Counted from the stretch's first letter, positions 9,657 through 19,247 are shown. The stretch is DNA of 64,000 nt from Alteromonas sp. C1M14 (GCF_018860965.1 NZ_JAHKQF010000008.1:558001-622000); one strand, 5' to 3'. The notes: generated from the sequence alone by a model not told the origin. A program made the numbers and translations.

Positions 9657-9736
9657 GGAGCCACTGACGTCTTTCGCGGGTCGTGCCGAGAATAGACAAC
9701 ATATTAAGGGATCTGTTTATGTTTATGGACCAGGAG
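9657..9736 (+). promoter_or_regulatory. csrA leader with repeated GGA motifs (possible CsrA autoregulation)
   Basis: Within 90 bases upstream of csrA there are four GGA triplets, at 9657-9659, 9709-9711, 9727-9729 and 9733-9735; the last is part of the Shine-Dalgarno AGGAG (9732-9736), seven bases before the ATG. CsrA binds GGA-centred sites in leaders, and E. coli csrA represses its own translation this way. The pattern fits but is not proof. Confidence 0.45.
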
Positions 9737-9743
9737 CAAGCGA

Positions 9744-9941
9744 ATGCTTATTTTGACTCGTCGTGTAGGTGAAACCCTGATGGTTGGTGACGATGTAACC
9801 GTTACCGTATTAGGTGTGAAAGGCAATCAGGTACGAATTGGTGTAAATGCACCGAAAGAAGTATCCGTGCATCGTGAAGAGATTTACATGCGCATACAGG
9901 CTGAGAAGGGCGGGCAGCCAGGTAACTCTACTGCTGAATAA
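9744..9941 (+). CDS. csrA: Carbon storage regulator, RNA-binding protein CsrA
   Basis: A 65-residue homodimeric RNA-binding protein, [17 protein letters not shown] at the start and [11 protein letters not shown] in the C-terminal RNA-binding segment (Arg44-equivalent in HREEI). It binds GGA motifs in mRNA leaders and controls carbon flux, motility and biofilm formation post-transcriptionally. The start is fixed by AGGAG at seven bases. It follows alaS as in most gammaproteobacteria and is followed by a strong terminator and then the tRNA operon. GGA motifs in its own leader suggest autorepression. Confidence 0.98.
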   Translation: MLILTRRVGETLMVGDDVTVTVLGVKGNQVRIGVNAPKEVSVHREEIYMRIQAEKGGQPGNSTAE

Positions 9942-9948
9942 CGCTAAC

Positions 9949-9978
9949 AAAAAAAGGCCGGTTCTCCGGCCTTTTTTT
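9949..9978 (+). terminator. Rho-independent terminator after csrA
   Basis: AAAAAAAGGCCGG, loop TTCT, CCGGCCTTTTTTT, eight bases after the csrA stop codon. Confidence 0.95.
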
Positions 9979-10060
9979 ATCAGTGTAATTTAACAAAGCA
10001 GGGTTTTTGACCGATTTGTTTAAAATCACAGCATGCGGTTCAATTTTCTTAAAAAAGGGT

Positions 10061-10088
10061 TTGACTCCGCACTGAGTATCAGTAAAAT
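10061..10088 (+). promoter_or_regulatory. Sigma-70 promoter of the tRNA operon
   Basis: TTGACT (-35) at 10061-10066 and TAAAAT (-10) at 10083-10088 with a 16-bp spacer. It is followed by a GC-containing discriminator (GCAGCACC) typical of stringently controlled stable-RNA promoters. The predicted start falls just before tRNA-Ser. Confidence 0.7.
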
Positions 10089-10103
10089 GCAGCACCACGT
10101 TAC

Positions 10104-10194
10104 GGAGAGGTGGGTGAGTGGCTGAAACCAGTTCCCTGCTAAGGAACCATACCTAATACTGGTATCGAGGGTTCGAATCCCTCCCTCTCCGCCA
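10104..10194 (+). tRNA. tRNA-Ser (GCT anticodon)
   Basis: A 91-nt tRNA with a long variable arm, as expected for serine. The acceptor stem GGAGAGG pairs with CCTCTCC, followed by G and an encoded CCA (10192-10194). The anticodon stem GTTCC/GGAAC holds the loop CTGCTAA, giving anticodon GCT at 10138-10140 (reads AGC/AGU). It is the first of three tRNAs behind one promoter, in the position of E. coli serV after csrA. Confidence 0.97.
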
Positions 10195-10234
10195 CTATTA
10201 AGGTTGGATGTGGTGGCCAACAACAAGTTTTTGC

Positions 10235-10311
10235 GCGTGTGTAGCTCAGCTGGATAGAGTACCTGGCTACGAACCAGGCGGTCGGAGGTTCGAATCCTTC
10301 CACACGCGCCA
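10235..10311 (+). tRNA. tRNA-Arg (ACG anticodon), copy 1
   Basis: A 77-nt tRNA with acceptor GCGTGTG/CACACGC, G73 and encoded CCA. The anticodon stem CCTGG/CCAGG encloses CTACGAA, so the anticodon is ACG at 10269-10271, normally converted to inosine to read CGU/CGC/CGA. It is identical in sequence to the second copy. Confidence 0.97.
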
Positions 10312-10328
10312 GCTTTTAAAACACCACC

Positions 10329-10348
10329 TTTTGCAATAAAATGCAAAA
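10329..10348 (+). repeat. Hairpin in the spacer between the two tRNA-Arg copies
   Basis: TTTTGCA at 10329-10335 and TGCAAAA at 10342-10348 form a 7-bp stem with the loop ATAAAA. It sits between the tRNA-Arg genes and may be a processing signal for the polycistronic precursor. Confidence 0.5.
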
Positions 10349-10359
10349 GTACGATTTAT

Positions 10360-10436
10360 GCGTGTGTAGCTCAGCTGGATAGAGTACCTGGCTACGAACC
10401 AGGCGGTCGGAGGTTCGAATCCTTCCACACGCGCCA
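10360..10436 (+). tRNA. tRNA-Arg (ACG anticodon), copy 2
   Basis: Identical over all 77 nt to the tRNA-Arg 125 bases upstream, with the same ACG anticodon and encoded CCA (10434-10436). This is a tandem gene-dose duplication, as in E. coli argVYZQ. A terminator follows directly. Confidence 0.97.
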
Positions 10437-10440
10437 TATT

Positions 10441-10470
10441 AAAAACCCACCTTTTGGTGGGTTTTTTTTT
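10441..10470 (+). terminator. Rho-independent terminator of the tRNA operon
   Basis: CCCACC, loop TTTT, GGTGGG, then nine T residues, starting a few bases after the CCA of the second tRNA-Arg. Confidence 0.95.
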
Positions 10471-10711
10471 GCCTTTCGCACGTTGTTTCTATGGGGGATA
10501 TGCACTAACGGCAATGCGCCCGAAGTTAACCTTTCTTTCTATTTGTGGTATGAGTAGTAAATACATCAGTACAATAGGTACCTACCGCATCCGATTTTGA
10601 ATGTGAATTCATTTTGGTTGTGTATTTATGCAGAAATTAACCAGATTAAGCATTGTTTTTGCATTTTTATCGTGGTACTTATTCAGCTCACAGAAATATA
10701 AGGTGTTTGTA

Positions 10712-10984
10712 ATGACTTCCGAAACATTGGGCAGTTTGTTATACGAAGCAGCCACACTCATGCTCACAGGGATGCTCTTTGTTTTCGCGTTTCTCGTGCT
10801 ATTGATTTTTGCGATAAAAGCCCTTGCCGCTTTTTGCAAACGCTATCCGGGTGCAGAACCGATTGTTCCGGTTGCAAGAAAAACGTCTCAAGCAAAAGTA
10901 AGCACCCACGCTGAAGGGATAGATGGTAAAACATTGTCTATTATCACCGCTGCAATACACCAACATAGAAATAATCCAAAATAA
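10712..10984 (+). CDS. oadG: Oxaloacetate decarboxylase gamma subunit
   Basis: A 90-residue membrane protein with one N-terminal hydrophobic helix ([26 protein letters not shown]) and a charged C-terminal tail, matching OadG, which assembles the alpha and beta subunits of the sodium-pumping decarboxylase. The start at 10712 is preferred: AAGGTG lies six bases upstream and the resulting length fits the family. An in-frame upstream ATG at 10628 would add 28 residues that look unrelated. It is followed by oadA after 20 bases and oadB, the usual gene order. OadG sequences are poorly conserved, so the call rests on topology plus context. Confidence 0.85.
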   Translation: MTSETLGSLLYEAATLMLTGMLFVFAFLVLLIFAIKALAAFCKRYPGAEPIVPVARKTSQAKVSTHAEGIDGKTLSIITAAIHQHRNNPK

Positions 10985-11004
10985 GCCACTCAAGAGGAAA
11001 CAAC

Positions 11005-12795
11005 ATGTCAAAGCCACTGGCCCTGACCGAGTTAGTCTTACGTGATGCACATCAGTCTTTATTAGCAACACGCATGCGTCTGGAAGATATGCTACCCATC
11101 GCTAGTCAGTTAGATGAGGCGGGTTTCTGGTCGGTTGAATCATGGGGCGGTGCGACATTCGATGCCTGTATTCGTTATCTTGGCGAAGATCCTTGGGAGC
11201 GAATTCGAGCATTGAAAAAGGCCATGCCAAAGACCAAACAACAGATGTTGTTACGTGGTCAAAACCTTCTTGGTTACCGTCACTATGCCGATGATGTGGT
11301 TACCCGCTTTGTGGAGCGAGCCCATGATAATGGCGTGGACGTATTTCGTATTTTTGACGCCATGAACGATGTGCGTAATTTGCAAACCGCGGTGAAGGCC
11401 ACCATCGATTGTGGCGCTCATGCACAGGGCACCATTTCTTATACCATAAGCCCAGTCCATACTATTGATGGTTGGGTTGATATGGCTAAGCAGCTAGAAG
11501 ATATGGGTGTGCATTCCATTTGTATTAAAGATATGGCTGGGCTGTTGAAGCCTTACGAATGTGAAACCTTGATCACACGATTAAAAGCCACGGTGGATGT
11601 GCCCATCGCTATGCAGTGTCACGCCACCACAGGATTAAGCACAGCTACGTATCAAAAAGCCATTGATGCAGGCATTGATATTTTAGATACGGCCATTTCA
11701 TCGATGAGTATGACTTATGGCCATACGGCCACAGAAACCATTGTTTCGGCATTAGAAGATACGCCGCGAGACACGGGCTTGTCGTTAGAAGGTTTAGAGG
11801 ATATTGCAGCCTATTTTCGTGATGTTCGTAAAAAATACGCCAAGTTTGAAGGTAGCTTAAAAGGGGTTGATGCCCGTATTCTGCTGGCTCAAGTGCCAGG
11901 TGGGATGCTGACCAATATGGAGAGCCAGCTTAAAGAGCAGGGCGCTGAAGATAAGTTCGATGAAGTGCTTAAAGAAATCCCTCGGGTACGTAAAGATTTA
12001 GGCTTTATCCCTTTAGTGACACCAACATCCCAAATTGTGGGTACGCAAGCAGTGTTAAACGTATTAACTGGCGAACGCTATAAGAGTATTTCGAAAGAAA
12101 CCGCTGGAGTATTGAAAGGGGAATACGGCGCTACTGCCGCGCCGGTAGACGCACAGTTGCAAACCCGGGTGCTCGATGGCGGTGAGCCTATCACCTGCCG
12201 TCCCGCAGATTTAATAAAACCGGAAATGGAAAGTTTAACCACCCAATTAACCACATTGTCCGACACCAAAGGGTTTAATTTGGCCAAGGATACGGTGGAT
12301 GATGTTTTAACCTACGCGTTATTTCCTCAAATTGGACTTAAGTTTCTGCAAAACAGAGGCGACGCAAGTGCCTTTGAGCCGGCACCTACAAAAGATGAGC
12401 CTGCCACTAAGGCAACGCCATCCCAAGCACCGTCACGTAGCACTGAAGCTGCTTCTTACGACGTGAAAGTGGAAGGAAAAGTTTATCATGTGGAAGTCGC
12501 CCAATCCGGCACCTTGCAAAGCGTAACGCCGGTGTCTTCCCCTGCGCAAAGCAGCGCTGCTGTAGATGCACCTGCTTCAAGTGGTGAAAGCATCAATGCA
12601 CCGCTGTCAGGCAACGTATTTCGTATTCTTGTCTCAGAAGGCGATACTGTGGCCAGTGGTGATGTGGTAATTATTCTTGAAGCCATGAAAATGGAAACAG
12701 AAATTCGTTCTGCTGTGGACGGTGTGGTGGCCTCAATCGTGGCCAAAGAGGGTGACGCTGTAACCACTGGGCAACCGCTAATTGAGCTGAACTAA
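11005..12795 (+). CDS. oadA: Oxaloacetate decarboxylase alpha subunit (biotin carrier)
   Basis: A 596-residue protein. Residues 1-~300 are the HMGL-like carboxyltransferase TIM barrel, starting with [18 protein letters not shown], and containing the metal-binding [10 protein letters not shown]. Residues ~300-465 are the conserved carboxylase domain. A Pro/Ala/Ser-rich linker leads to a biotinyl domain with EAMKMET, the biotinylated lysine being Lys562, 34 residues from the end. It moves CO2 from oxaloacetate to biotin; the beta subunit then decarboxylates carboxybiotin and exports sodium. An AGAGGA site precedes the ATG. The stop overlaps the oadB start by one base (TAATG). Confidence 0.95.
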   Translation: MSKPLALTELVLRDAHQSLLATRMRLEDMLPIASQLDEAGFWSVESWGGATFDACIRYLGEDPWERIRALKKAMPKTKQQMLLRGQNLLGYRHYADDVVTRFVERAHDNGVDVFRIFDAMNDVRNLQTAVKATIDCGAHAQGTISYTISPVHTIDGWVDMAKQLEDMGVHSICIKDMAGLLKPYECETLITRLKATVDVPIAMQCHATTGLSTATYQKAIDAGIDILDTAISSMSMTYGHTATETIVSALEDTPRDTGLSLEGLEDIAAYFRDVRKKYAKFEGSLKGVDARILLAQVPGGMLTNMESQLKEQGAEDKFDEVLKEIPRVRKDLGFIPLVTPTSQIVGTQAVLNVLTGERYKSISKETAGVLKGEYGATAAPVDAQLQTRVLDGGEPITCRPADLIKPEMESLTTQLTTLSDTKGFNLAKDTVDDVLTYALFPQIGLKFLQNRGDASAFEPAPTKDEPATKATPSQAPSRSTEAASYDVKVEGKVYHVEVAQSGTLQSVTPVSSPAQSSAAVDAPASSGESINAPLSGNVFRILVSEGDTVASGDVVIILEAMKMETEIRSAVDGVVASIVAKEGDAVTTGQPLIELN

Positions 12796-13925
12796 TGGAA
12801 AAACTATTCATACTTTGGGACAGTACAGCCCTTGCTCATTTTGAAGGCGGCCAGCTCGTTATGATGGCCGTGGGGTTATTGCTTCTATACTTGGCAATTG
12901 TTAAAAAATTTGAGCCCTTGTTGTTGTTACCCATAGGGTTTGGCGCCTTGCTCACCAATATTCCCCTTGCCGGCTTCAGTGAACCAGGCGGAATGCTTTA
13001 CTACATATATGAAGTGGGTATTCACACAGGGGTTTTCCCGCTGCTTATCTTCATGGGCGTAGGTGCCATGACAGACTTTGGTGCGTTAATCGCTAATCCT
13101 CGTATGTTATTACTTGGGGCCGCGGCACAATTTGGCATATTTGCTACCTTGTTTGGTGCCATTGCTTTGAACGTGATCCCTGGCTTTGATTTTAATTTAA
13201 AAGATGCCAGTGCCATTGCTATTATTGGCGGCGCTGATGGACCAACGGCCATATTTTTAGCTTCCCGATTAGCGCCTGATTTACTCGGTGCTATTGCGGT
13301 GGCAGCCTATTCCTATATGGCGCTGGTACCCATAATACAACCGCCGATTATGAAAGCGCTCACTACCCCGCAAGAGCGGAAAATTGAAATGGCACAGCTA
13401 CGGCCGGTGTCGCAAAAAGAAAAAATTCTGTTCCCACTGGCAGTACTAATTCTTACTATTTTATTTTTGCCCTCGGCAACTCCCTTAGTGGGCATGTTCT
13501 GTTTTGGTAATTTAATGCGAGAATGTGGGGTAGTCGATCGGTTATCAAAAACCGCACAAAACGAACTTATCAATATCGTCACTATCTTTCTTGGTCTTGC
13601 TGTGGGCTCAAAGCTGTCTTCAGATGCATTCTTAACGGTGGAAACTTTAGGCATACTGGCACTAGGCGCCATTGCCTTTGCCATAGGTACGGCCGCCGGT
13701 GTATTGATGGCAAAATTGATGAATCGAATGAGTGGCGGCGGGATTAATCCACTGATCGGTGCCGCAGGTGTCAGTGCTGTACCTATGGCGGCACGGGTCG
13801 TCAATAAGGTAGGCCTAGAAAGTAACCCCCATAACTTCTTATTAATGCACGCTATGGGGCCAAATGTGGCTGGCGTGTTGGGCTCAGCCGTGGCTGCGGG
13901 GATATTGCTAGCGCTAGTGGGTTAG
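12795..13925 (+). CDS. oadB: Oxaloacetate decarboxylase beta subunit, sodium pump
   Basis: A 376-residue integral membrane protein with about nine to eleven hydrophobic segments. It carries the family motif [13 protein letters not shown] with Asp148, the residue implicated in sodium translocation, plus the [20 protein letters not shown] block. It couples carboxybiotin decarboxylation to sodium export across the inner membrane. It is translationally coupled to oadA through TAATG. Its 3' end overlaps the 3' end of the convergent sapF gene by four bases, so no terminator separates the two units. Confidence 0.95.
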   Translation: MEKLFILWDSTALAHFEGGQLVMMAVGLLLLYLAIVKKFEPLLLLPIGFGALLTNIPLAGFSEPGGMLYYIYEVGIHTGVFPLLIFMGVGAMTDFGALIANPRMLLLGAAAQFGIFATLFGAIALNVIPGFDFNLKDASAIAIIGGADGPTAIFLASRLAPDLLGAIAVAAYSYMALVPIIQPPIMKALTTPQERKIEMAQLRPVSQKEKILFPLAVLILTILFLPSATPLVGMFCFGNLMRECGVVDRLSKTAQNELINIVTIFLGLAVGSKLSSDAFLTVETLGILALGAIAFAIGTAAGVLMAKLMNRMSGGGINPLIGAAGVSAVPMAARVVNKVGLESNPHNFLLMHAMGPNVAGVLGSAVAAGILLALVG

Positions 13926-14728
13926 GTAAGGGTTTGCTGGGGCACCAGCGATTGATACGATTCAATCAGTTTTTTTGTCATTTTATGTTGAGGCCATCGA
14001 AAGATGGTCTCTGTTTTTCCTGATTCGACGATTTTTCCATTTTCCATCACAATGATTTTGTCGGCAATGTGCCGCACGATACCAAGGTTATGAGTAATAA
14101 AAATAAAGGCCAGTCCAAGCTCTTTCTGCAAGGATAGAATCAGGTTGACAGTTTGCGAACGTACAGACGGATCGAGTGCCGCAAAGGGTTCGTCGGCAAC
14201 AAGGATTTTCGGCTGTAAAATCATTGCTCTGGCAATGGCGACCCGCTGTTGCTGGCCATCAGAGAGCATATGACGATAAAAATAATAATGGTCGCGAAGT
14301 AATCCTACTTGTACCAATGTTTCTTCTATTCGCCGTCTACGCGCCTTTTCGTCAAGATCCGTATTGAGAGCTAAAGGCTCGTCTAAGATCCTGCCCACCG
14401 GGATGCCAGGGTTCATTGCCTCTGTGCTATGTTGAAAAATCATTCGAATGTCGTTACTACTATTGTAACTCTTGGTGGATTTTTTCTTCGCTGCGTTGTA
14501 AGTAACGTTACTAAGAAAAATCTCCCCTTCGTCGGCTTTAACCGCGCCGACCAAAAGTTTGGCAAGGAGTGATTTACCCGACCGATTTTCACCGATGATC
14601 GCAATGGTCTCACTACGATTTACCGATAATTCGATGGGACCAAGGGCAAACACTTCCGGTTTTTTAAGCCATCGATTTTGCTTGTTGTGCTTGAACGTCA
14701 ACCCGTTAACCAGCATTACTTCACTCAT
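13922..14728 (-). CDS. sapF: Peptide ABC transporter ATP-binding protein SapF
   Basis: A 268-residue ABC ATPase. Walker A is GENRSGKS (residues 46-53), the signature is LSDGQQQR, Walker B reads [12 protein letters not shown], and the H-loop is FITHNLG. The start at 14728 is chosen because its ATG overlaps the sapD stop (ATGA) and has GGAG upstream; a longer frame is open but would add residues encoded inside sapD. SapF/SapD energise the SapABC permease, linked in enterobacteria to antimicrobial peptide resistance and peptide or putrescine transport. It is last in the pspF-sapABCDF unit. Confidence 0.9.
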   Translation of the reverse strand: MSEVMLVNGLTFKHNKQNRWLKKPEVFALGPIELSVNRSETIAIIGENRSGKSLLAKLLVGAVKADEGEIFLSNVTYNAAKKKSTKSYNSSNDIRMIFQHSTEAMNPGIPVGRILDEPLALNTDLDEKARRRRIEETLVQVGLLRDHYYFYRHMLSDGQQQRVAIARAMILQPKILVADEPFAALDPSVRSQTVNLILSLQKELGLAFIFITHNLGIVRHIADKIIVMENGKIVESGKTETIFRWPQHKMTKKLIESYQSLVPQQTLT

Positions 14729-15720
14729 AATTTCTCCATATGCAACGGGAAGTGACAACTATAAGTATGATCATGAATCCGTCTTACTCCGGGTGTCACC
14801 ACACAAGCACGTTGTGCCCGTGGGCACCGGGGGCCTAACCGACAGCCAATGGGAACATGCTGCAATGATGGAATGGTGCCATCTAATGCTGGTAACGTGG
14901 ATTTTGGCGGTAAGTCGTTGCGAAAGCTTGGCGCGCTGTCTATCAGCGCTTTGGTGTAAGGATGTAAGGGACGCTTGCGGATCTGTTTCATTCTTCCAGA
15001 CTCCACGGTTTGCCCACAATACAACACCGTCATTGTGTGTGACATACTGGCAATGGCAAGTAGGTCGTGGCTGACAAACAAGATCGACAGGGATTTTGTC
15101 TGATTTAACCGGGTTAGCAGTTTAAGCACTTTGGCTTTCGTTGTGGTTTCCATGCCCCGAGTAGGATCATCCGCGATAAGTAATTTCGGTTGCGAAATCA
15201 GTGCCATGGCAATCATAAATTTTTGGCCGATATCAACAGGTATTTGATGGGGATACGCATTCAAATAATGCTTATGATATTTGATCCCCACCTTGTGTAC
15301 GGTGTTGATGGCGGTTTTGCGGCGATCTTGTTGTCGCTGCCAAAACCATTTTCCTTTAACCAGTTCATCAGGAATGGCTTCTTCTAATTGCTCGCCTAAT
15401 GTGGCAGAAGGGTCCATGGCACCTACCGGATCTTGGAACACCACCCCGATATCGCGGCGCATTAATTCTCGGCGCTCTTTACTGCTCATGGAAAGCATAT
15501 TTTGGCCTTTCCAGCTCATTCGGTCTGCGGTGATCTTCCATTGGGGAGGCAAAGAACCGGATATGGCCTGCACCATCAGGCTTTTACCTGAGCCTGATTC
15601 GCCCACTAAGGCCCTGATCTCACCGCTGTTAACTGTGAGGTTGACCTTATCTAGCGCCTTCACCCTGGCCGTACCATTGTCTACCTCAAGGGTGAGGTTT
15701 TTTATATCCAGCATTGGCAT
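14725..15720 (-). CDS. sapD: Peptide ABC transporter ATP-binding protein SapD
   Basis: A 331-residue ABC ATPase with Walker A GESGSGKS (residues 40-47) and the C-terminal oligopeptide-transporter extension PIGCRLGPRCPRAQRACVVTP, which is diagnostic for SapD/OppD-type subunits. The signature motif is degenerate (PVDIGQK in place of LSGGQ), and the Walker B catalytic glutamate is replaced by aspartate (LLIADDPTRGME). E. coli SapD also has a weak signature, so one ATP site is probably impaired while SapF supplies the better site. The ATG overlaps the sapC stop by one base (TAATG read on the minus strand). Confidence 0.92.
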   Translation of the reverse strand: MPMLDIKNLTLEVDNGTARVKALDKVNLTVNSGEIRALVGESGSGKSLMVQAISGSLPPQWKITADRMSWKGQNMLSMSSKERRELMRRDIGVVFQDPVGAMDPSATLGEQLEEAIPDELVKGKWFWQRQQDRRKTAINTVHKVGIKYHKHYLNAYPHQIPVDIGQKFMIAMALISQPKLLIADDPTRGMETTTKAKVLKLLTRLNQTKSLSILFVSHDLLAIASMSHTMTVLYCGQTVESGRMKQIRKRPLHPYTKALIDSAPSFRNDLPPKSTLPALDGTIPSLQHVPIGCRLGPRCPRAQRACVVTPGVRRIHDHTYSCHFPLHMEKL

Positions 15721-16613
15721 TAGTGACTCAACCTTTTTCTCAGTGCTGACCGTAAACCATCGCCAACTATATTAATGGCCAAAACCATAAGAAAGATAGT
15801 TAAACCTGGCAGGGCCACATTCCAAGGGGCGATATAAGCGACATCAAGACCATCTGCTAAGATCACGCCGAGTTCTGGCAATGGTGGCTGGGCGCCTAAA
15901 TTTAAAAAGCCTAAGGCAGATATATCAATAACCGCAATAGACAAGGCAAGGGAGCCTTGAACCACCAACATTTCAATCATGTTGGGAAGAATAGAATGGA
16001 AAAAGAGTTGTTTGGACGTCGCGCCATCTAAGCGAGATGCCAGTATGTATTCTTTTTTCATTTCACTACGCACAAAGGCGCGAGTGTGATGAATGAATTG
16101 GGGAATAAGGGCAAGGGTAATGGCCCACATACTGTTAACCAAACCCGTACCAAGTATAGCCACAATAATAATAGCAATCAGTAAGGTGGGGATGGCCATT
16201 AGCGCATCGAGGGTATGATTGATCACACTGGAACGCACACCGCTTGTCATTCCGGCAATGGTCCCTACGGTCACACCCACGAGCATGGCAATCAAAACCA
16301 GCAAAATACTGGAGCCAAAGGTGACTCTACATCCCACCATGATACGGGAAAAAACATCTCGCCCTAGGGCATCGGTACCAAATAGGTGGGTAATGGTGCC
16401 GTTGGATTCCCAACTCGGCGGTACCAATAAAACATCAATGTTTTGCTGCAGTGGATCATAAGGTGCCACTATGGGAGCAAACAATGCAATGAAGAAGAAC
16501 AGGGTAAGTATAATCAAACCTGTAAATGCGATGTGACTGGCCCTAAACTCTTCCCACGTCCGTTGCCAGGGGGAGGGCTGTGACTCTTCCTGATAAAGAC
16601 TATACTGTGGCAC
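15720..16613 (-). CDS. sapC: Peptide ABC transporter permease SapC
   Basis: A 297-residue inner-membrane permease of the DppC/OppC class. It has an N-terminal helix (IAFTGLIILTLFFFIALFAPIVAPYDP), the family motif FGTDALGRDVFSRIMVG and the EAA loop around SRLDGATSKQLFFHSILPN. The start codon is GTG at 16613, overlapping the end of sapB by 14 bases; no ATG gives a full-length product. It forms the translocation channel with SapB. Confidence 0.92.
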   Translation of the reverse strand: MPQYSLYQEESQPSPWQRTWEEFRASHIAFTGLIILTLFFFIALFAPIVAPYDPLQQNIDVLLVPPSWESNGTITHLFGTDALGRDVFSRIMVGCRVTFGSSILLVLIAMLVGVTVGTIAGMTSGVRSSVINHTLDALMAIPTLLIAIIIVAILGTGLVNSMWAITLALIPQFIHHTRAFVRSEMKKEYILASRLDGATSKQLFFHSILPNMIEMLVVQGSLALSIAVIDISALGFLNLGAQPPLPELGVILADGLDVAYIAPWNVALPGLTIFLMVLAINIVGDGLRSALRKRLSH

Positions 16614-17631
16614 GTTCGTATTTTTCCCGACTAGGATCGATAAACCGATTAAATAAATCGATGAGAATAGTAAAACTAACCACCACTGTTGCGACGGCGA
16701 GCATGCCTACACGCAACGCGGGGTAGTCCCGTTGATAGATTGCCTGAATTAACCAATTTCCTATTCCGGGCCAAGAAAATAGGGTTTCTACTATCATGGC
16801 ATTGGTAATTAACGTGGTAATTTGGATGGCCATTAACGGCAAAATAGGCAATAAGGCATTGCGCAATATATGGCGGAAGAAAATTTGGCTTTTCGACAAG
16901 CCTCGGGATTCCGCCGCGGCAATATAAGGGCTATTTAACACATCAATGACTGAGCGACGAGTCAACCTGATCATCGACGCGGTAGAGATTAGCGCAATGG
17001 ATATGGTCGGTAATATAAGATGTTTTAGGGCGTCGCCTAGAGCAAGCGCGCTATCAATATTTTTTGCCAAAATAATATCCAGCAAGATAAAGCCCGTTTT
17101 ATCTGGAACATCAAACAAAAGGCTGACTCTTCCTGAGAGTGGAGCGACCCCCATTTCTAAACTGAAAATGAGAATAAACACCAAGGCTAGCCAAAACACC
17201 GGAAAAGAATAACTTACCATGCTGGCCGAATTTATAATGTAATCTGACTTAGAATAACTGCGTAACCCTGCAAAGCAGCCCAATGGTACGCCCACCAGTA
17301 TGGCGGTTAATAGTGCATAGGCGCTCAGTTCGATGGTAGCAGGCATGGCAATACCTATTTCTTCCCGAAGGGATAAGCCCGACACAAAACTGTAGCCCCA
17401 GTTTCCACGAAGCAGTTCGCCCACATAATGAATAAACTGAAATATGTAGGGCTCATCCAATTGATATTGACGCATCAGTGCCGCGCGCTGGGCGGCATTA
17501 TGGGGCGTTATACCCGATAAATTAACCAGCACATCGCCAGGAAATAAATAGGCCAACGAGAATGACAGTGCCGCTAACACAAGTAGCGTAGTGACAAACA
17601 ATATGGCGTAGCGAATAAGAATTTTAATCAC
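16600..17631 (-). CDS. sapB: Peptide ABC transporter permease SapB
   Basis: A 343-residue permease of the DppB class with six predicted helices, starting with ILIRYAILFVTTLLVLAALSFSLAYLFPGD and containing the EAA-loop motif AAAESRGLSKSQIFFRHILRNALLPI. It starts with GTG at 17631, sharing bases with the sapA stop (GTGA), which implies translational coupling. It is the partner of SapC in the peptide permease. Confidence 0.92.
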   Translation of the reverse strand: MIKILIRYAILFVTTLLVLAALSFSLAYLFPGDVLVNLSGITPHNAAQRAALMRQYQLDEPYIFQFIHYVGELLRGNWGYSFVSGLSLREEIGIAMPATIELSAYALLTAILVGVPLGCFAGLRSYSKSDYIINSASMVSYSFPVFWLALVFILIFSLEMGVAPLSGRVSLLFDVPDKTGFILLDIILAKNIDSALALGDALKHLILPTISIALISTASMIRLTRRSVIDVLNSPYIAAAESRGLSKSQIFFRHILRNALLPILPLMAIQITTLITNAMIVETLFSWPGIGNWLIQAIYQRDYPALRVGMLAVATVVVSFTILIDLFNRFIDPSREKYERATV

Positions 17632-19247
17632 TGGGTTTTTGTCACTCCAACAAAACGAATACCACCGTAAGGATTGATCACCATCCCTTTTAGATCTTTT
17701 CGATAGGCCTGATAGCGATAAGCGTGGGCGATGGGAACCAATGGTAGTTCATCATATATTAAACGATTCACTTGTTCATAAATTGCTTTACGACGTTGGC
17801 TATTTTGGGTTTTTAATGCTTCGTCTATCAACGCATCGTAGCGTTCATTGCACCACATGGCGCGGTTGGTACCTGACGGAATGGCGCCGCAACTTAAAAG
17901 AGGGCGATAGAAATTATCTGGATCACCGTTATCCGCAGACCAACCTATGAGGACCGAGTCATGTCGTCCTTCTCGCAGGTGGCGGCGAAAGGTCGTCCAA
18001 TCGTAGGTGACAATGTTGGCTTGGATCCCCACCGCAGAGAGGTAGCGTTGAATCAGTTCTGCCATTTTGGTGGCATTAGGGTTGTAAGCGCGCTCTACAG
18101 GCATGGCCCAAATAGACATGGTGAAGCCCGGTTCTACTCCGGCTTCGTCCAACAGTTCTCTGGCGAGGACAGGGTTATAAGCGGTATCGTCGGCATCACT
18201 TTGAAAGGCCCAGCTTGCGTTGGGTAATAAGGTTTTAGCCCGTGTGGCACTTTCAAAATAGACCGCTTCTAGTAACGTGTTTTTATCAATAGCTAGCGCT
18301 AGCGCCTTACGAACTTTAGGGTTATTGAAAGGATACTTTTTTGTATTAAAAGCCCAAAAACCTATATTGAGCCCCGGCTTTTCAGACAGCGCAAGCTCTT
18401 CACGGTTACGAATTATTTCCAGTTCTGTTTGGGCTGGAAAGGCAATGGCATCACATTCTCCGGTAATAAGTTTTGCTAGGCGAATAGAGCTCTTTGGGGT
18501 GATGTCGTAAATCAAGTGTTCGCTGGTAAATTCGGCATCTTTCCAGTACTCATGATGCTTTTCGAATCTTATATAGTGGTCTTTTCGATAGCTTTGAAAT
18601 TTAAACGGCCCCGTGCCTATGGGGTAATCATCGATACGCTCGGGTGTGCCCTGACTTAATAAATAGTCTGCATATTCTGCGGATAAAATAATAGAGAAGT
18701 CGCTGGCGAGATTGGCTAAAAACGAACTGTCTCTTTGCTTGATGATAATTTCTAAGCGGTAACTATTAATACGGTTAACTTCGGCGATATTGTCTGCTAA
18801 ACCGAGACTTTCAAAGTAAGGATAACGCCCGCCAGAAATATTATGGTAGGGATTCTCAGGATCTCGCCATCGGTTAATGCTAAAGATAACGTCGTCAGCA
18901 TTAAGGGTTCGGGTAGGGGTAAAGTAGTCGGTGCTATGAAACGCCACGCCCTTCTCTAATTGGAAGGTATAAACCAGGCCATCTTGAGACACATTCCAAC
19001 TACTGGCAATGCTAGGAATGATGTGGCCGGTTTCTGCGTCAAAGTCCATTAACCTATCATAGAGTTGGTGAGCAGTAGCATCGGCCGTGGTACTTGACGT
19101 ATCAGTTTGGGGGTTAAAATTCACCGGGTTACTTTCAGAGCAGTAGATAATGCCAGAACGGTAAAATGCGTCACGTTCAGACTTATCGCATGCTTGCAGG
19201 GTAAACAGCAGAAAAAATCCTAACACCCAGTGAAAACCTTTATTCAC
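17628..19247 (-). CDS. sapA: Peptide ABC transporter substrate-binding protein SapA
   Basis: A 539-residue SBP family 5 (DppA/OppA class) protein. The N-terminus ends in LFTLQAC, a plausible lipobox, so it is probably a lipoprotein rather than the soluble periplasmic form of enterobacteria. Conserved stretches include SSWNVSQDGLVYTFQLEKGVAFH, IGTGPFKFQSYRKD and NNPKVRKALALAIDKN. The start codon is GTG at 19247, with GGAGG eight bases upstream lying inside the last codons of pspF; only three bases separate the genes. It captures peptides and delivers them to SapBC. Confidence 0.92.
   Translation of the reverse strand: MNKGFHWVLGFFLLFTLQACDKSERDAFYRSGIIYCSESNPVNFNPQTDTSSTTADATAHQLYDRLMDFDAETGHIIPSIASSWNVSQDGLVYTFQLEKGVAFHSTDYFTPTRTLNADDVIFSINRWRDPENPYHNISGGRYPYFESLGLADNIAEVNRINSYRLEIIIKQRDSSFLANLASDFSIILSAEYADYLLSQGTPERIDDYPIGTGPFKFQSYRKDHYIRFEKHHEYWKDAEFTSEHLIYDITPKSSIRLAKLITGECDAIAFPAQTELEIIRNREELALSEKPGLNIGFWAFNTKKYPFNNPKVRKALALAIDKNTLLEAVYFESATRAKTLLPNASWAFQSDADDTAYNPVLARELLDEAGVEPGFTMSIWAMPVERAYNPNATKMAELIQRYLSAVGIQANIVTYDWTTFRRHLREGRHDSVLIGWSADNGDPDNFYRPLLSCGAIPSGTNRAMWCNERYDALIDEALKTQNSQRRKAIYEQVNRLIYDELPLVPIAHAYRYQAYRKDLKGMVINPYGGIRFVGVTKTQ

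Noticed and set aside
10026-10346. Minus-strand 106-codon frame across the tRNA genes
   Set aside because: Its GRIRTSDRLVRSQVLYPAELHT stretch is simply the antisense of the tRNA-Arg gene, a well-known spurious product in annotations.
10628-10711. Extended oadG N-terminus from 10628
   Set aside because: It would add 28 residues atypical for the small OadG family, whereas ATG 10712 has AAGGTG at proper spacing.
13313-13804. Minus-strand 163-codon frame opposite oadB
   Set aside because: Entirely inside a well-supported membrane subunit gene, and its composition is that of an antisense frame.
14559-15074. Plus-strand 171-codon frame opposite sapD/sapF
   Set aside because: It overlaps two recognised ABC ATPase genes and has no domain or start signal.
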